A stretch of DNA of 64,000 nt from contig NZ_NEUF01000048.1 of assembly GCF_002910915.1 (NCBI RefSeq), forward strand, positions 124,001-188,000, in the 5' to 3' direction. The position numbers and the translations under genes are program-made. This document shows positions 55,660-63,917 of this stretch, in pieces. Numbering within the stretch: position 1 is the first letter of the stretch; the number at the start of each line of letters is the position of its first letter. Under the pieces are notes generated by a model. It saw nothing but the letters and a program-made list of their open reading frames with translations, was not told the origin of the DNA and searched no databases. This DNA comes from Streptomyces sp. SM10. GTDB lineage: Bacteria; Actinomycetota; Actinomycetes; Streptomycetales; Streptomycetaceae.

Positions 55660-58016
55660 CAGAGGTTCTCCTTCAACTTGTCGATCTGCGCGGTGGCGGT
55701 GCGGACTTCGTCGAGACGAGTCTGTGCCTGCTCGCGCAGCGGCTTGGAGAGCTTCTTCCCCAAGAACTCCATCAAGTCGGCCTCCTCCATGCGCCAGATC
55801 CGCTCATGCGACAGGGTGAGGACGGAATTGCGGCAACGGGACGGTTGGCAGGCGCCCAGCAGCGGGGCCTGACCGCGCTGAGCGGGTGGGAGTTGGTTCT
55901 GGCACTCCGCGGTGGGAGCGTTCCAGAGGCAGTGGTTGACCGTGCCCAGGTGGAGGTTCGCGAACTCGTCCCGCAAGAGCGTGACTTCCAGCCGCTCGTC
56001 GGCGACCTGGGCACGCAGTGTGGGGCCTTGTGCGAGGAGGGCGTTGACCTTGTCGAGCCCGGCGTGAAAACGGGCGGCACCGGGGCCGACCGCGATGGTG
56101 GCTCCGCTTCGGCGGGCTTTGAGGAGTCCGGCCAGCTTCTGGGCCGCTGCGGTCTGCAGATCGGTGTCGAACTCCTTCGCCCACTTGGCATCGGTCTTGC
56201 CGTAGGCACCGGTGAGGCGATTGGCCAGCGCCCGGCGCGCGGCGTGCTTGAGCTGAATACCCAGGGCGATGTCGCCGTCCGGCTGCTGGCTGGCGATGAT
56301 TGACATGGTCTTGCGGAACATGTGCGGACGTACCCGCCCAGGAGGGATCTCCTCCAGGCCGGTGAGGTGCCGGGTGGTATTCACCGTCTCGATAAAGAAG
56401 TCGATGTCGTCGGCTGCTGAGATCCCGGCGCGTGCTCGTCCGGCATGCCCGTCCTCGCTGGGAGGCGTCATCGAGGCGAAGATGTGCGTGTCGTGCCAGG
56501 TCAACCGTTCGGCCACTGCCAAGGCTTGGGCGACCGGCTCGATGATCCACCAGTTGGCGCGCGGTCGTGAAAGATCTCCCTTGGACTTGTGGGAGCTGAT
56601 CGCCGGTGCTCCGTAGTGCTGCGTGAGCGCACCGCGCTGGATTTCCTGGATCTCGCTATCCCGCATCGCACTCAACGCCGCCACAAAGATGTAGCAGGAT
56701 GCCCGAAGCATCCGCAGATCCCTGTCCAGTTGATTGTCCAAGTACACGATCCGGCGCTCGCCGACTGCGGCTCGCAGCACCAGATCGCGTCGACGGCGCC
56801 CCTGTTTGCTGCCGCTGCCGAAGAGATCCACCCGCCCCGAGGTGTCATAGAGCAGGGATTCCATCGCCGACCACACAGGCTCTCCGGGAGCGAGCCGACT
56901 CGTTTCGGGGTGAACGGGGACGAGATTCGCCGGGTTGGCAAGCCATTTCTGGAGCACGGCATCCATGGATTGTGATGAGCGGCGGCGTGTCGCGTAGTCG
57001 GCGTAGTCCGATTCGAACTGCTTGGCGGCGGCAGGGCGGACAGGTCGGATCCGGTCCGTCCTTTCGATCATCCGTATGACCTTCCGCCGACGTTCCGTGC
57101 CTTGCCGGTTGTTCTTGGTGGCGAAGACAGTCGAGCTCGCTCCTGCCGTCACCGCTCGGCTCAAGGAGCTCCAGATGGGTGAGCCCTTCGGGTTGAACCT
57201 GTTCTCGCGGTCGCTGACGGGTACCAAGTTGGCCGGGTTGGTCAGCCACAACTCCAGCTGTTCGTTGATAACTTCGGCACCGAGGGTGGCTTGGGTCAGC
57301 CGGGGGGCCGATGCACGCTCTGCTTCGCGGTCGCGTTGATCCAGGATGCTCGCGGAATGCCGATCGATATAGGACCAGGCGGCCCGTAGTAACGGCCACC
57401 AGACTTCCGGCGCGATCGAGGGTGTGGCCAGCTCGCCATCAGTGGCGACTTCGGCCACGTCGCTGTCTGTCCGACCTGGCCAGGGGTCTTCCAGCGGGGC
57501 GGTGCCTGTGAGGACGGCGGCGAAGCGGACCAGATGGCGTACAGCTCCCACCGCACTGCGTACGGACTCCGGCTTTGTGCTTGACGCACAGTGGTCGATG
57601 TAGGCCTGCCAGTCTTCGACCGACCAGAAGTGCAAGCCGTCCGGCATCCCCTCGCGACGTGCCCAGGCCCCGAGCTGCGACACGCTGAAGCAGACCTTGA
57701 TGACCGTGGCGGTGGCCCACTTCTTTCTGGGCAGGAAGATTCCTGCATTCCGCAGAGCTTGGTGATTGGGGTTGAGCATGCTGAACGCCACTTCCCGCAC
57801 ACGCAAGTTCCAGACCGGATCGATCGGGAACACACACTTCCACTGTGCCGGGATCTTGTTCGCCGGTCGTCGGAGGCAATCGCAGGGCCACTCATCGATG
57901 CGCCCGAAGGACGGTCCCCGAACGCCGGGGAGCTGCCCCGGCATACTGGCGTAGACGGGTTCATCGTCAGCGAAGGCCTGAGAGACCGGCCTGTCCATCG
58001 GGGTGGGAACGGTCAT
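55659..58016 (-). CDS. Large tyrosine recombinase/integrase-like protein (third recombinase of the element)
   Basis: 785 aa, much larger than ordinary integrases. The catalytic-type region lies at about residues 450-620: AALSAMRDSEIQEI (Arg), SHKSKGDL (Lys), RPHMFRKTMSIIA (H-x-x-R), IQLKHAARR (His) and TGAYGKTD (Tyr candidate). Two internal copies of a block, WLTNPANLVPVSDRENRF and WLANPANLVPVHPETSRL, about 115 residues apart, indicate a duplicated module. The C-terminus has CQNQLPPAQRGQAPLLGACQ and SRCRNS, a possible Cys metal site, then coiled coil. Overlaps the neighbouring recombinase gene by 4 nt. Confidence 0.78.
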   Translation of the reverse strand: MTVPTPMDRPVSQAFADDEPVYASMPGQLPGVRGPSFGRIDEWPCDCLRRPANKIPAQWKCVFPIDPVWNLRVREVAFSMLNPNHQALRNAGIFLPRKKWATATVIKVCFSVSQLGAWARREGMPDGLHFWSVEDWQAYIDHCASSTKPESVRSAVGAVRHLVRFAAVLTGTAPLEDPWPGRTDSDVAEVATDGELATPSIAPEVWWPLLRAAWSYIDRHSASILDQRDREAERASAPRLTQATLGAEVINEQLELWLTNPANLVPVSDRENRFNPKGSPIWSSLSRAVTAGASSTVFATKNNRQGTERRRKVIRMIERTDRIRPVRPAAAKQFESDYADYATRRRSSQSMDAVLQKWLANPANLVPVHPETSRLAPGEPVWSAMESLLYDTSGRVDLFGSGSKQGRRRRDLVLRAAVGERRIVYLDNQLDRDLRMLRASCYIFVAALSAMRDSEIQEIQRGALTQHYGAPAISSHKSKGDLSRPRANWWIIEPVAQALAVAERLTWHDTHIFASMTPPSEDGHAGRARAGISAADDIDFFIETVNTTRHLTGLEEIPPGRVRPHMFRKTMSIIASQQPDGDIALGIQLKHAARRALANRLTGAYGKTDAKWAKEFDTDLQTAAAQKLAGLLKARRSGATIAVGPGAARFHAGLDKVNALLAQGPTLRAQVADERLEVTLLRDEFANLHLGTVNHCLWNAPTAECQNQLPPAQRGQAPLLGACQPSRCRNSVLTLSHERIWRMEEADLMEFLGKKLSKPLREQAQTRLDEVRTATAQIDKLKENL

Positions 58017-59803
58017 CGGTCGTACTCCGTTCGCATGCCCAACGACAGGTTCAGTCGGATGTCATGCTCCTGGATGGCCCGGCGCGCTGTGGGAATGTGC
58101 TCAGCGCATTCCTCGAACACTTCGGCCAGCGCCTTGGCCTGGCGTCCCCACACCGCATCCCAGACCGGTGGCGGCTGCGTCAGGCGCATCCGCTCGATGT
58201 GATCGGACAGCAACAACTGCTGCGGCAGCTGGGAGACGAACACGACCGCATTGGTGCAGACCATGCACATGGCCGGGGCTACATGACAGAGCTTGCCGGG
58301 AGTGCTGTGCGGCGAGTCATGAGGGTTCTTGCAGTTGGTGACGCCCATGTCGAGCTCGCCGGCACTCAGGGAGGCCCCCTGTTCAGGGCTCACCCCCAGC
58401 GCGTGCGCAACTTCGGGTTCACCGAGGCGGGACTGTACATCCGGTGCGACCAGAACCGGCTTGCCGGCCAGCCGGTCGAACACGAGCTGCTGGGCGCGGT
58501 TCATCGCCGCTCCGGCCAGGACCCGAGCTGTGGTGCCGTGAGCGTAGTAGCCCTGGAACACCTGGATGCTGTGATCATCCCCTGCCATGTCGGACAACGT
58601 GCCCCCCAGGGCAACGACGCGCGTGGTCTTCGCGGTCTTGCGCAGTCGAGGCGCCGCGTGCGGTTCGGAGATGGCCAAGGCGGGTTGGCCGTCCGCATCG
58701 AGATGGGAGGCGATCCAGTGCGTGAAGCGGCGACCAGGATCGACGAAGCGGGCGAACCGCGCATCCATGATGCTGCGGTTCTTCGCATACTCGACAGCGG
58801 TGAACAGCCACGGCACGCCGCCGAACACTTCGCGCGTCAGCGCGGTGGCCGTCACAAGGCGTCGCAGCAGGCCAGGAACATCCCAATCACCTTGGCCCTC
58901 GTAAACAAGCTCCCCAGGCACCTCGCCCTCCTCCAAGGGCAGGTCGACCACGTGGTAGTCGGCGCGGACGCGGTCCGCGCGGTTTTTGGTCTGGACAATA
59001 CGTACGCCCTGATTGCTGAACTCCAGATCAGGAACCCGTAGCGCATGTAGTTCCTCGGTCGTGCAGTCGAGCATGGCCAGCAGCAGCAGGACTCGAAACG
59101 GGTGCAGGTCCAACTCCTGCGGATAGAGCAAGGCATGCACGCCCCGCAAGAGGCCGTAGAAGCCGCCGAGCGCACCGTTGTCGGCCGGCCGCACATCCCG
59201 TAGTTCCTGAGGCCAGCGCTTGGCGTGCGCGGGGAGGTGTACACGGAGTTCGTTCATGGTCAACAGACGGTGACGGGCGGACCAGACCAGATTCGGCAGC
59301 TCGTTCCAGCCGAACCCTCGCGGATCTTGACCGGCCTCCAGGAGTTTCCTTCCCTGGGCAAGACGCTTCTCGAGGGCTCGCAGGTCATCCTGGGCGGCGC
59401 CCTTGAGTGCGAGGCGTTCGGAGTTGGAGAACTCGTCCAGTGGTTCCCCAGTGGCCTTGCGCAGAGTGGGTGGTGCCGCAGCACGCTTGCGCAACTTGTC
59501 AGGCACGCGCGCATCGCGCTCAGCCCGGTGGTGCACCAAGCCGAGCAGCGAGCGTGACAACGCCCACGGCTGCGACGAATTCTCGGGGAACTGGGCGAGG
59601 AGGTCGTTCTCCCACGCGTAGATGGCCTCGGTGAGATCGATGTGGTCGGTGTCTAGACGGGCATCAGCCGGGTCCAGGCCTCGAGCCGTGAGATAGGGGC
59701 CGATGAACTTCGCGAATGAGCGAACCGCTCCGAGATATCTGTCGCTGTTCTTCAAGGCTGCTTTGTGGTGATACTCGATCCACACGTCTGCCAGTTGAGC
59801 CAC
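58013..59803 (-). CDS. TnpB-like tyrosine recombinase-family protein
   Basis: 596 aa. N-terminal SAM-like core-binding region (residues 1-120), then LLLLAMLDCTTEELHALRVPD at the place where integrases carry the first catalytic Arg (TGLR-EEL); a Cys sits there instead. KTAKTTRVVALGG and FQGYYAHGTTARVLAG look like degenerate catalytic blocks. A Cys-rich site CKNPHDSPHSTPGKLC and CMVCTN follows near residues 500-530, as in Tn554 TnpB-type proteins. It may be a structural partner of the 486-aa enzyme. The 162-nt gap to that gene holds no other feature. Confidence 0.77.
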   Translation of the reverse strand: MAQLADVWIEYHHKAALKNSDRYLGAVRSFAKFIGPYLTARGLDPADARLDTDHIDLTEAIYAWENDLLAQFPENSSQPWALSRSLLGLVHHRAERDARVPDKLRKRAAAPPTLRKATGEPLDEFSNSERLALKGAAQDDLRALEKRLAQGRKLLEAGQDPRGFGWNELPNLVWSARHRLLTMNELRVHLPAHAKRWPQELRDVRPADNGALGGFYGLLRGVHALLYPQELDLHPFRVLLLLAMLDCTTEELHALRVPDLEFSNQGVRIVQTKNRADRVRADYHVVDLPLEEGEVPGELVYEGQGDWDVPGLLRRLVTATALTREVFGGVPWLFTAVEYAKNRSIMDARFARFVDPGRRFTHWIASHLDADGQPALAISEPHAAPRLRKTAKTTRVVALGGTLSDMAGDDHSIQVFQGYYAHGTTARVLAGAAMNRAQQLVFDRLAGKPVLVAPDVQSRLGEPEVAHALGVSPEQGASLSAGELDMGVTNCKNPHDSPHSTPGKLCHVAPAMCMVCTNAVVFVSQLPQQLLLSDHIERMRLTQPPPVWDAVWGRQAKALAEVFEECAEHIPTARRAIQEHDIRLNLSLGMRTEYDR

Positions 59804-59965
59804 CAGCGCCCGACATTGGTACTCTCCCGGATTGATCCCGCGTCGTGGAGTGCCCCCGCTGCACCACAGTCAATTCCCGCACTCCGACGTGGTTGGCCGC
59901 GCGTGGAGCGGGCAGCCGCGGCGGTAGCGTCGCGGACTGGGATCTGCGTTCTCCTCGGCGCGGCA

Positions 59966-61426
59966 TCAGGCGCTCCACCCTGCGGCCTGGCGAGCGGCCA
60001 AGTCGGCGTACGTGCGGTCCTGATCGTTCCAGTCCTTCACCGCACGGGAGACGAGCAGGTTCGTCTTTCGCTTGTAGGTCAGATACCGCATGGTCGATTC
60101 GGGACGGCGATGCCCGAGGAGCCGCATGACGGTCAGGAACGGGTTACGGGACACGTGATCCGCCGCGTAGGCGTGCGGGCGGCCGGTGCGGCGCTGTTGT
60201 TCCTCGTCCTGGTCGCGGACCAACTCGGTCAGTTGCTCCAGCATGTATACGGCGAAGGTATGGCGAAGATCATGGATGCGGACCTGCCCCGGCATCTCCA
60301 GCGGCAGGTTGTGTTCGGTTGCGATCCGCACCGCTCTCGCGTGTGCGCCGGCGAAGATCTGCTCCCAGCGTTGGCTGCTGATCATCCGTCCGTTGCGACC
60401 GACGAACAGAGCCATCGATTCCAGCCCGTGATCGCCCTCGACGACCGTGATCCGCCGCAGTGGCGCCTTCATCGCCTTGATCCTGTACGTGCGTCGCCGG
60501 CCGTCCTGGATGCCGCTGACCTTCATCGCGCGCGTGTCGATGTCATCGACCACGAACAGCTCATCGCGCTGCTGGTGCAGGTTCTTTGCGGCCTTGCGAA
60601 GGAAACCGGCCCGCTCGGTCCGTCGGTACCAGTCCAGTTCGCGCAGCGTGGCGTCCTGGATCTCGGTGGTTCTGGGAAGGCCGAACTTCGCGATCGCCTG
60701 CAGTTCGACTTTCTTGGTCGAGCCGTCCCGGCGAGGGGAGCCGACTTCGATGTCGAGCAACGCGCTGAACTCTCGCAGCCGCAGGCCTGTCGTGATGGAG
60801 AGATTCCCGCCGCAGCTGTCCCGCAGAGCATGACCGGAGCGGAAGGTGGGATCAGCCGTGCCGTCGGGTAGCAGCCCACGCAGGCCGACCCGGTCGAGGA
60901 ACCACCACTGCTCAAACGTCAGATGGCGTACATCGAGTTCGCTGGTCGGTCCCCAGTTGAGGATGTCGCGGCCGTTCTTCTTGCGATAGTACGGGCGCCG
61001 GTCGAGGAGCCGGGCTTCATCGACGGCCCAGTCGTAGAACCTGTTGATCGTGGCCCTGCGGCGCTTCCAGGTAGCCGGCGCCATCGGCTCGTCGCGGTAC
61101 TCGATGCAGTAATCGCGGTAGGCGATCAGATCGTCCTCGGTGGCAGACAGCAGGTCGGCCGGGGGATCAAGGCGTGCGAGGAAGTCGTCCAGGTCGAGGA
61201 AGTCGTAGGTGTAGTCCCGCAGCGACTTGGCCTCAAGGGTCTTGGCGAGTTCGTAGAAGAACGAGCAGTGCGGCTCCAGCGGTCGCATGTCCGCGCCGAG
61301 GAAGAAGGGAGTGCCGTCCTTGAGAGCCCTGCTCCGGCTCGTGTACGTGGCCCCGTCCAGGGCCACCCCGGGTACTGCCTGGTAGTGGCGACGTGCGGTG
61401 GTGTGTGAAGTGAAGAAGTAGTCCAT
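59966..61426 (-). CDS. Site-specific tyrosine recombinase (TnpA-like)
   Basis: 486 aa with an intact catalytic set: Arg216 (TTGLRLREFSAL), a Lys region between residues 240 and 330, His385 and Arg388 (RIHDLRHTFAVYML), His439 (RLLGHRRPESTMRYL) and Tyr448 (or 451). The N-terminal core-binding domain spans about residues 55-170. It is the first gene at the right end of the element, next to the putative recombination site, and probably performs strand exchange. Its start is about 104 nt from the element boundary. Confidence 0.88.
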   Translation of the reverse strand: MDYFFTSHTTARRHYQAVPGVALDGATYTSRSRALKDGTPFFLGADMRPLEPHCSFFYELAKTLEAKSLRDYTYDFLDLDDFLARLDPPADLLSATEDDLIAYRDYCIEYRDEPMAPATWKRRRATINRFYDWAVDEARLLDRRPYYRKKNGRDILNWGPTSELDVRHLTFEQWWFLDRVGLRGLLPDGTADPTFRSGHALRDSCGGNLSITTGLRLREFSALLDIEVGSPRRDGSTKKVELQAIAKFGLPRTTEIQDATLRELDWYRRTERAGFLRKAAKNLHQQRDELFVVDDIDTRAMKVSGIQDGRRRTYRIKAMKAPLRRITVVEGDHGLESMALFVGRNGRMISSQRWEQIFAGAHARAVRIATEHNLPLEMPGQVRIHDLRHTFAVYMLEQLTELVRDQDEEQQRRTGRPHAYAADHVSRNPFLTVMRLLGHRRPESTMRYLTYKRKTNLLVSRAVKDWNDQDRTYADLAARQAAGWSA

Positions 61427-61435
61427 GGCTCTCCC

Positions 61436-61511
61436 TGAGACAACGAGGTGACCATGTGGCTAACGACTCTCCAGCGAAAAGGTAGCTGCTGGGTCGATGT
61501 CCTTGAGACAT
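61436..61511 (-). repeat. Subterminal TGTCTCA repeats, right end (inverted)
   Basis: TGAGACA at 61436-61442 and TTGAGACAT at 61503-61511. The latter is the exact inverse of ATGTCTCAA at 51252-51260, at almost the same distance from its end (19-20 nt versus 15-16 nt). Confidence 0.7.
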
Positions 61512-61530
61512 CTGGGGATACTTTGCCTAA

Positions 61531-61670
61531 CCGCCGGGCAGCGCCCAGCCCTCCCGGTAGTTCGGTTCGACGAGCAGGACCCGGCCCCGCCCGTCCCTGA
61601 GCAGAGTGGCGGCCGCCGCCAGCACACGGGGGAGACCTGCGATGTACGTGGCGTAGTCAGAGGTGGTCAC
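61531..61670 (-). pseudogene. Nudix hydrolase, N-terminal part (cut by inserted element)
   Basis: From GTG 61670: MTTSDYATYIAGLPRVLAAA, ATLLRDGRGRVLLVEPNYRE, GWALPGG, then a TAG stop contributed by the element (61529-61527). This is the beta-strand and ALPGG lead-in of Nudix proteins. 140 nt here plus 355 nt at 51230-50876 make 495 nt, a complete 164-aa gene if the element and one core copy are removed. The intact protein would hydrolyse a nucleoside-diphosphate derivative. Confidence 0.9.
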
Positions 61671-61783
61671 AGACGCAGCGTAGGCGGCGCACCCGTGGTT
61701 TCGGACAGCCATGGGCAGATCAGGGGTGGTCCGGATAGGGTCGGGGCGGCGCGACTGCCTGTTCGAAAGCAAAGGGATACAAG

Positions 61784-62917
61784 GTGACGGACGGAGCAGT
61801 GATGGAGACCCCCCACGTGCTCGTGGCGGCGGACAAGTTCAAGGGCTCGCTCACGGCCGTACAGGTCGCGGAGCGGGTGACGGCCGGGCTTCGGCGTGTC
61901 GTCCCCGGGGTGCGGGTCGAGACCCTGCCCGTCGCGGACGGCGGCGACGGCACGGTCGCGGCGGCGGTGGCCGCCGGATTCGAGCGCCGTGAGGCGCGGG
62001 TGACCGGGCCGCTCGGGACGCCGGTCACCGCGGCGTACGCGGTGCGCGACAGCACCGCCGTGGTCGAGATGGCCGAGGCCTCGGGGCTCCAACATCTTCC
62101 CGCGGGGGAGTTCGCCCCGCTCACGGCGACCACGTACGGCTCCGGCGAGCTGCTGGCCGCCGCGCTCGACGCGGGCGCCCGGACCATCGTGTTCGGGGTC
62201 GGCGGCAGTGCCACGACGGACGGCGGCGCGGGCATGCTCGCCGCCCTCGGGGCACGCTTCCTGGACCGGGACGGCAAGCCCGTCGGCCCGGGCGGCGGCG
62301 CACTCGCCGGCCTCGCCGAGGCCGACCTGTCGGGGCTCGACCCCCGGCTCGCCGGCATCGACCTGATCCTGGCCAGCGACGTGGACAACCCGCTGACCGG
62401 CCCGAAGGGCGCACCCGAGATCTACGGGCGGCAGAAGGGCGCCACCGAGGACGACATCGCGGTCCTCGACGCGGCGCTCGTCCACTACGCGTCCGTCCTG
62501 GGACCCGAGACGGCCGGGCTGCCCGGAGCAGGCGCGGCCGGCGGCATCGGCTACGGGGCGCTCGTCGCCCTGGGCGCACGCTTCCGGCCGGGCATCGAGG
62601 TCATGCTCGACGTCCTGGGCTTCGCCCCCGCACTGGCCCGCGCGACGCTCGTCGTCACCGGTGAGGGCTCGCTCGACGAGCAGACCCTCCACGGCAAGGC
62701 CCCGGCCGGTGTCGCCGCCGCGGCGCGCGCCGCCGGTGTGGAGGCCGTCGCCGTGTGCGGCCGCCTCGCCCTCCCGGCGGACGCCCTGGAGAAGGCGGGC
62801 ATCAGCCGGGCCTACGCCCTGTCGGAGCTGGAGCCCGACCCGGCCGTCAGCATGGCGCAGGCCGGCCCCCTGCTGGAACGCGCGGCCGAGGCGATCGCCC
62901 GCGACTTCCTGTCCTGA
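61784..62917 (+). CDS. glxK: Glycerate kinase (GlxK/GarK family)
   Basis: Phosphorylates D-glycerate, linking glyoxylate or serine breakdown to glycolysis. 377 aa from GTG 61784 (AAAGGG upstream); an ATG at 61802 is an alternative. Family blocks: VLVAADKFKGSLTAVQVAERV, VADGGDGTVAAAVAAG, MAEASGLQHLP, FGVGGSATTDGGAGMLAALGARFLD, ASDVDNPLTGPKGAPEIYGRQKGA and VVTGEGSLDEQTLHGKAPAGVA. Full length. It is divergent from the Nudix N-terminal fragment. Confidence 0.93.
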   Translation: MTDGAVMETPHVLVAADKFKGSLTAVQVAERVTAGLRRVVPGVRVETLPVADGGDGTVAAAVAAGFERREARVTGPLGTPVTAAYAVRDSTAVVEMAEASGLQHLPAGEFAPLTATTYGSGELLAAALDAGARTIVFGVGGSATTDGGAGMLAALGARFLDRDGKPVGPGGGALAGLAEADLSGLDPRLAGIDLILASDVDNPLTGPKGAPEIYGRQKGATEDDIAVLDAALVHYASVLGPETAGLPGAGAAGGIGYGALVALGARFRPGIEVMLDVLGFAPALARATLVVTGEGSLDEQTLHGKAPAGVAAAARAAGVEAVAVCGRLALPADALEKAGISRAYALSELEPDPAVSMAQAGPLLERAAEAIARDFLS

Positions 62918-62924
62918 CACGGTC

Positions 62925-62960
62925 CCGTGAGGGGGTGCCCGGCCGGGCACCCCCTCACGG
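62925..62960. terminator. Perfect 36-bp palindrome between glxK and the PucR-type gene
   Basis: 18-bp arms (62925-62942, 62943-62960) with no spacer, 7 nt after the glxK stop and overlapping the stop codon of the convergent gene. Serves as a two-way terminator, or as a cruciform-capable site. Confidence 0.85.
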
Positions 62961-63734
62961 CGTGCCCCCTCCGGTGAGGGGCCCTGACGGCTGCGGTGCC
63001 GTCAGCCTCAACGCGTCCAGCGCCAGCATCATCTCGACCAGCTCGCGCGGCCGCGACAGCGACCGCGAGGTCAGCCGCTCCAGCCGGCGCAGGCGGTTGA
63101 GCACCGTGTTGCGGTGGCAGTACAGCCGCCCCGCGGCCCGCCCCGCCGACCCCCCGCACTCCAGCCACGCCTCCAGCGTGCGCACCAGCAGCGTCCGGTC
63201 CGCCGGGTCCAGCGCCAGCAGCGGGCCGAGGACCTCCGCGACCAGCCGGGCCGACAGCTCCGGCTGGCTCGCCACGAGCGCCGTGGACAGCCGCTCCTCC
63301 AGCCGTACGATCTCCGTCGTGCCCGGCGGGCAGGTCAGCAGAGCCGTCTCCGCCAGTCGGTGCGCCGTCCCCAGGCCCGCCAGACCGTCCGCCACCGGGC
63401 CGATTCCGCCGGGGCCCGGACACCAGCGCACCAGCAGCCCCGAGAGCACCGAAGGATCCCGGTCCCCCAGGGCGACGACGACGACCTCGCGGTCCGCCCG
63501 CCTCCTGCGGAGGAAGCGCAGACCGTCCGCCTCCATGGCCACCCCCGCCTGCCCGCCCGGCCGCAGCACCGCCACCGCGTAACGGCCCCGCTCCGGCAGA
63601 CCCAGACAGTGTGCCGCGCGCGCCGCGAGGTCCGGCTCCGCCCGGTCCTCCAGCAGGGCGTCGAGCAGTGCCCGGCCCCGCTCGTCACCGCGCCGCCGCA
63701 TGTCCTCGCTCCGTTCCGCAGCCCAGCCGCTCAT
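62955..63734 (-). CDS. PucR/CdaR-type transcriptional regulator, short form
   Basis: 259 aa from ATG 63734 (MSGWAAERSEDMRRRGDERG). It contains only the central and C-terminal parts of the family: a GGDEF-like region (RYAVAVLRPGGQAGVAMEAD, FLRRRRADREVVVVALG, GGIGPVADGLAGLGTAHRLA) and the HTH_30 end WLECGGSAGRAAGRLYCHRNTVLNRLRRL. Typical relatives have another 120-150 N-terminal residues that bind the inducer; here the upstream sequence gives no sign of them. Divergent from an ABC transporter gene that it may control. Confidence 0.82.
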   Translation of the reverse strand: MSGWAAERSEDMRRRGDERGRALLDALLEDRAEPDLAARAAHCLGLPERGRYAVAVLRPGGQAGVAMEADGLRFLRRRRADREVVVVALGDRDPSVLSGLLVRWCPGPGGIGPVADGLAGLGTAHRLAETALLTCPPGTTEIVRLEERLSTALVASQPELSARLVAEVLGPLLALDPADRTLLVRTLEAWLECGGSAGRAAGRLYCHRNTVLNRLRRLERLTSRSLSRPRELVEMMLALDALRLTAPQPSGPLTGGGTP

Positions 63735-63917
63735 GGCTGGTGAGGATGTCACCGGCCACGCCGGGGACGAGCGCGCATCACCTCCCTCTGTGCGCCCGCA
63801 CAACGGGGCCCGTCGAAGACTGGTCACCCGCAGCGATTGCGCCCCGGGCCGTGGACGCGCGCTCCGCCCGCTGCTGGTCTGTGGCACCACAACGACCAGT
63901 CGGAAGGAGGAGGACGC

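Larger units (their letters stand above)
51237..61530. mobile_element. Tn554-like tyrosine-recombinase element with ABC transporter and two-component system cargo
   Basis: 10,294 bp bounded by CCGCCG copies (51231-51236, 61531-61536) and inserted in a Nudix gene. It encodes three tyrosine-recombinase-family proteins (486, 596 and 785 aa) and a 134-aa DUF6262/TnpC-like protein on one strand, plus cargo: ABC ATPase and permease (minus), histidine kinase and response regulator (plus). TGTCTCA occurs at 51253, 51270 and 51326, and as TGAGACA at 61436 and 61504, i.e. inverted at the two ends. Intergenic stretches and codon use look less GC-rich than the flanks. There is no transposase of the DDE type. 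It resembles Tn554 (TnpA/TnpB/TnpC) with an extra recombinase. Confidence 0.88.

Noticed and set aside
59804..59965. Extra small gene between the two right-hand recombinase genes
   Set aside because: Open frames here are extensions or antisense of the neighbours, with no start signal.
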